Assembly: GCA_036320915.1 (NCBI GenBank)
Contig: JAXBDG010000009.1
Coordinates: forward strand, 1,984,001-2,048,000
Direction: 5' to 3'
DNA from: Linnemannia elongata
Taxonomy: Eukaryota; Mortierellomycota; Mortierellomycetes; Mortierellales; Mortierellaceae
Length of the DNA: 64,000 nt
Position numbers and translations under genes: made by a program. The notes beneath the pieces are model-generated. The model did not search any database. It saw only the letters and a program-made list of their open reading frames with translations, and was not told the origin of the DNA. This document shows positions 60,585 through 64,000 of this stretch, piece by piece; the first letter of the stretch is position 1, and each line of letters starts with the position of its first letter.

Positions 60585-63563
60585 ATGGCTACCGAACAGC
60601 AACTGCAACTGCAGCAGCAACAGGTATATATTTAGATTTTTTTTTCCCTTCTTTATTGCTGCCACCTCCTGTGCTGTTCCTTCTCCTCCTGGCGGTCCCA
60701 TGGGAGTCATAAATGTCATATAACACAGCATGAGCACAAGAAGGGGGATACTTCATACTCTCAACAGAAACAGCACTGACCAACTTGCCTCGCTTCACTC
60801 CTGCTTCTTTTCTTTCTATCTTACTGGGCACATATAGATGCAGCCATCATCCTTCTTACTCGGACATGTCGCTCCCGTCCTGTCGCTTGACTCTCGCGAC
60901 TGGATGCTTGCCTCAGGCTCAGGTAATCTTTCTTTCCCTTTTCTCTCCCCAATTTGTCTTGGGTAACATTGACAAGCATTCATGCCTCCTTCTTTCTACC
61001 ACAAAGCAAATGCAAATGCAAAAAACAGCGACGAAAACAACCACAACAACAAAGAAAGGGAACAGGGCGAATGTGCGCCACGTCTACCTATTGTGCTCCC
61101 TTTCTTGTAGTTGTTGAAGAGGACTAACCACCGGGCAAGTGAGCCCCTTTCCTTCATTCTTCATGACTCTGACTACTCCTCCTATTTTCATTTCCATGGG
61201 AATTAATCGTCGCTCCCTGTCCAATCAATCGCGCACACCCTCCTTCCTATGCCTTGTTTACTTTCCCTCTTCTCCACATGAGGGCTTTTTCAGTCTTCCT
61301 CCTCATTTTTTTCTCGCTCGCTCACTCCTGCCGATCCATCCCTGTCTCCTTGTTCTTCACCTTCTCACTATGCTCACTGGACTGTTTTGCTATTTATTAT
61401 TGTCACTCACTCGTTCGGATGGTCAACGAGAGCAAGCGCCTAGGATCTTGATTGCAATCTTATTCTTTAAACTCACACGCGCCTCCGACTTTTCTCTTGT
61501 GTCTTATGTGTCATGGGTGCATCGGTGTGTGTCTGTACCTCTACCTGTGAAACTTCTTGTTAGAGGACAAGACGTGTCGTATTTGGGACCTCCGAACAGA
61601 CAAAGTCCACAAGGCCATCACGGGCTTCGATTCTCCCGTACGTTTCCTTGTCGCTTCGATATTTGATCCTGCTAGCATTGCCCTACGTTCCAATTATATT
61701 TTCTGTCAGGTTATGTACATGTACACACTCCATCCTAATGTAACCACATTAAAATAAAATTAGGTGGCGACAACGACATTTACACCTGCAGATGGACACA
61801 CGATATATGTGGGTTCGGGAACCAAGATCCACACCTTCGATCTGCGGATGGAGTCCCTGGTTCTCAATTCGGCCACACAGTCCACCAAGGTCTACGACGG
61901 AGCGGAGGATGAAATCAATCAGGTACAGTACTGTCAAGCTCTATGCTATGTTACCGAGTCCTTCTTTTTCCAGGGTCCTCTATTTCTGCTCTATCTTTCT
62001 CCCTGGTGGATGAGAAATAAAAAAAAAGGGTTCATGAAATGAAGAGAGCAAAAATTCATTGTTGGGCTAATATCATTTTCTAATTGGGGGGATGTTATTT
62101 TTGATATGGGGATAGATTCAAGTTAACCACCGTGCGACGTGCCTTGTAGCTTGCGATGATGCGGGAGATGTGCGTGTGCTGGACCTCAAGACTCATAAAT
62201 GGATGCGCAAGTTTGAGCGTACCCATGATAACGTACGTCCTTATGTGTTTATGAATTATAGATAATATTTGTCATTTATGTGATCGCTTACAAGGTAGCT
62301 CATGAGCCACATGGTATTCATATCGTTTTGTCTTTCGTCCCATCCCTTATGTTTCCTCTAGATTGCGATGACCGTGCAGTTTGTTCCCAAAAAGGATCTC
62401 CAGGGTACGTTTCCTGAATGTAAATGGGCATGGAGGATGCACAATGACCACGATGATGACAGTGATACATGTTTGCTCACACTTCTACCCACGTTCTGTC
62501 CTCGCGGTTCATTCTCTGCTTCTATTCTAATAGCACTCTCGGGTGGAATGGACAAGCTCGTAGTTGCCTGGGACTTTTACAAGGGACGAGCAACGCAGCT
62601 CATTGAGACAGGTAAAATCACGCTCCATGTCATTACTCGTATCTGAAGTTCAATCTCCAGGCATATGTCTTACTCTACACTCTGCACACTAACATCATTG
62701 AGAAATACCAAGCCACAACCTACTTTGCTAAGCCCTTACCTTTTGCTGTCTTGCTTTCTTTTAAAAGATACGCCACAGGTGGATGTGGCTCAGTCGAAGC
62801 AACTCTTCAACCCACCTTTTGTGCACTCGATTGCAGCTCACCCCTCAGGAACACGCATGGCTGTTGGTCTCGGCGATGGAAGTGTCCAGTTCTTGCATAC
62901 TTCGACTGATCTCCCTACCGCTCCTCTGGAAGGAAGTATGGCGGCATTGGAGGTGACGGCTTCGAAGAAGTCCAAGAAGAAGGCTGCGAGCAGTGGCAAG
63001 GGAACGGACGGCTGGTTGATTGGTGGGCGGCTCTCTGAAGCCCATGCCAGTCCTATCGCTACCATGTAAGTTTCCTTCTGCCCCTAGGTTGTTTTTTTTC
63101 TCATGGTCATTGATTTTATATCAGCCCGAAGTATTCCAACTTGCCCCTACCATCACTCTCACTTACTTTCTTCGAATACCATCAAAATAGTGAGTATGCA
63201 GGATTCAACCCAGGATGGCTAGTCACATCGTCCAGCAATGGATCCATCGCCATCTGGGAAGACGGCACAGCGCGGTATGAAACCATGCAACGTCAAAACG
63301 AGATTCTCGACCTTCAGAAACATAATCTGACCCTCGCAAAGAAGGGCCAGGTGGAGGGACAGGTTGTATTGCCATATGGTCGGCCCTGTCAGCCTGTGAT
63401 GGAGTTTCGGGCGAATGATGTGTTTGAGAGGATCAATTGTATTACTACGAGCGGTAATGGAAGTGAGGCGGGAGATGGGGCGAGGAAGTTGTTTGTAGCG
63501 GGAACGCATCCGCGGATAGGAGATAGGAAGATGCAGGGCCGTATTGCTGTTTACCATCTCTGA
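60585..63563 (+). CDS. WDR53: WDR53-like WD40-repeat protein
   Basis: Predicted 421-aa protein in nine exons: 60585-60623, 60838-60922, 61564-61637, 61764-61922, 62116-62232, 62362-62404, 62534-62611, 62768-63065, 63191-63563. All joins are in phase. WD-type repeats are visible: SFLLGHVAPVLSLDSRDWML, KTCRIWDLRTDKVHKAITGF, the EINQIQVNH..TCLVACDDAGDV repeat with VRVLDLKTHKWMRKFERTH, and SGGMDKLVVAWDFYKGRATQ. The order and the IKILDL/VRVLDL repeat resemble animal WDR53, a presumed scaffold and DDB1-CUL4 substrate-receptor candidate. A Lys/Ser-rich insert (ASKKSKKKAASSGKG) precedes the last repeats. Function in fungi is unknown. Exon 1 encodes a short Gln-rich start; the ATG at 60838 could serve as an alternative start, giving a protein 13 residues shorter. 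Confidence 0.82.
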
Positions 63564-64000
63564 AGAAGTAGACGGATGAGAAGATACAGGATTCTATAAA
63601 ATAAAAGAAGGTAGTGATGATGATAGTTTGATTCCTTAACCTCTCTTCTTTTTTCTTTTTCTCCCGTTCAGTATTCAGGTACTATACTTTATAGCTGATC
63701 TTAATATCTGGATGGATCATGCAAACCGTAGGGTTTTTTATTCTTCTTATCACAAGCCTAAACGAGTACCTTCATTGAAAGGTGATTGATATGAGAGAGG
63801 AAGAACTACAGGAGTCTAGGGTGTGACAGGTCGGGGCAGAAGCCTCTTTTGGAGGAACCGTACCCTCAATTATTGCACCCTCATCTTGTCCGACCCTCTG
63901 AAGTGTCCACGCGGAGAAGAGGGAGGTGTGAGCAAGAGAGAACAGAGTCACCAAGGGAAGGAAGGGGAGTGAGAGAGAGAGAAAAAAAAACACAAAAAGA
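63564..64000. other. 3' flank of the WDR53-like gene and window end
   Basis: About 440 bp. A minus-strand frame ending at 63772 has coding-like composition (TLQRVGQDEGAIIEGTVPPK) and might be the last exon of a gene lying beyond the window. The upstream half of that frame is a low-complexity purine-rich patch. There is not enough sequence to decide. Confidence 0.3.

Overview
The window is nuclear DNA from an early-diverging fungus. The best fit is Mucoromycota, and a Mortierella-like lineage is my inference. The fungal signature gene eEF3 is present and the introns are short (mostly 70-340 nt) with GT-AG ends. Beside it sit genes that budding yeasts lack: spastin, TRAP-alpha, a WDR53-like protein, a selenoprotein-H-like protein and a kinesin-13 with an N-terminal SAM domain. 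Many 5' leaders are strongly C+T-rich on the coding strand, and A/T homopolymer runs of 20-48 nt are scattered through introns and intergenic DNA.

Layout. 0.5-3.9 kb (-): STE20/GCK-family kinase. 5.7-8.4 kb (+): spastin AAA ATPase. 8.9-10.6 kb (-): cytosolic serine hydroxymethyltransferase. 12.6-16.3 kb (+): eEF3. 16.8-18.3 kb: gene-poor DNA with a diverged direct-repeat pair, a 20-bp palindrome and a possible gene relic. 18.5-19.9 kb (-): bHLH factor. 22.6-24.5 kb (+): Yap-like bZIP factor. 24.9-27.3 kb (+): two tandem derlin genes, the first internally deleted. 27.4-28.5 kb (-): unknown protein with a C-terminal membrane segment. 30.8 kb (-): tRNA-Thr(CGT). 31-33.5 kb: retroelement RNase H relic and other degraded coding material.

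34.3-35.7 kb (-): PIG-P. 36.3-37.9 kb (+): AT-hook protein fused by splicing to a SelH-like CxxC domain. 38.1-42.2 kb (-): kinesin-13. 43.2-44.0 kb (+): signal peptidase subunit SPC1. 44.4-47.3 kb (-): Nop9. 47.7-48.2 kb: frame-broken coding-like DNA. 48.6-50.0 kb (-): TRAP-alpha. 51.3-55.4 kb (+): importin-5/Kap121. 57.0-58.8 kb (-): Kre9/Knh1-like type I membrane protein. 60.6-63.6 kb (+): WDR53-like WD40 protein.

The genes are mostly housekeeping. Several serve the endoplasmic reticulum (SPC1, TRAP-alpha, PIG-P, derlins) and others serve microtubules (spastin, kinesin-13), but I see no operon-like or biosynthetic cluster. Exon joins were worked out by hand from splice sites and reading phase; every multi-exon model reported as intact closes in frame. 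I found no clear new multi-gene system. The most unusual items are the AT-hook/SelH fusion, the decaying derlin tandem pair, the RNase H relic next to a T48 run and a tRNA gene, and the diverged repeat pair near 17 kb.
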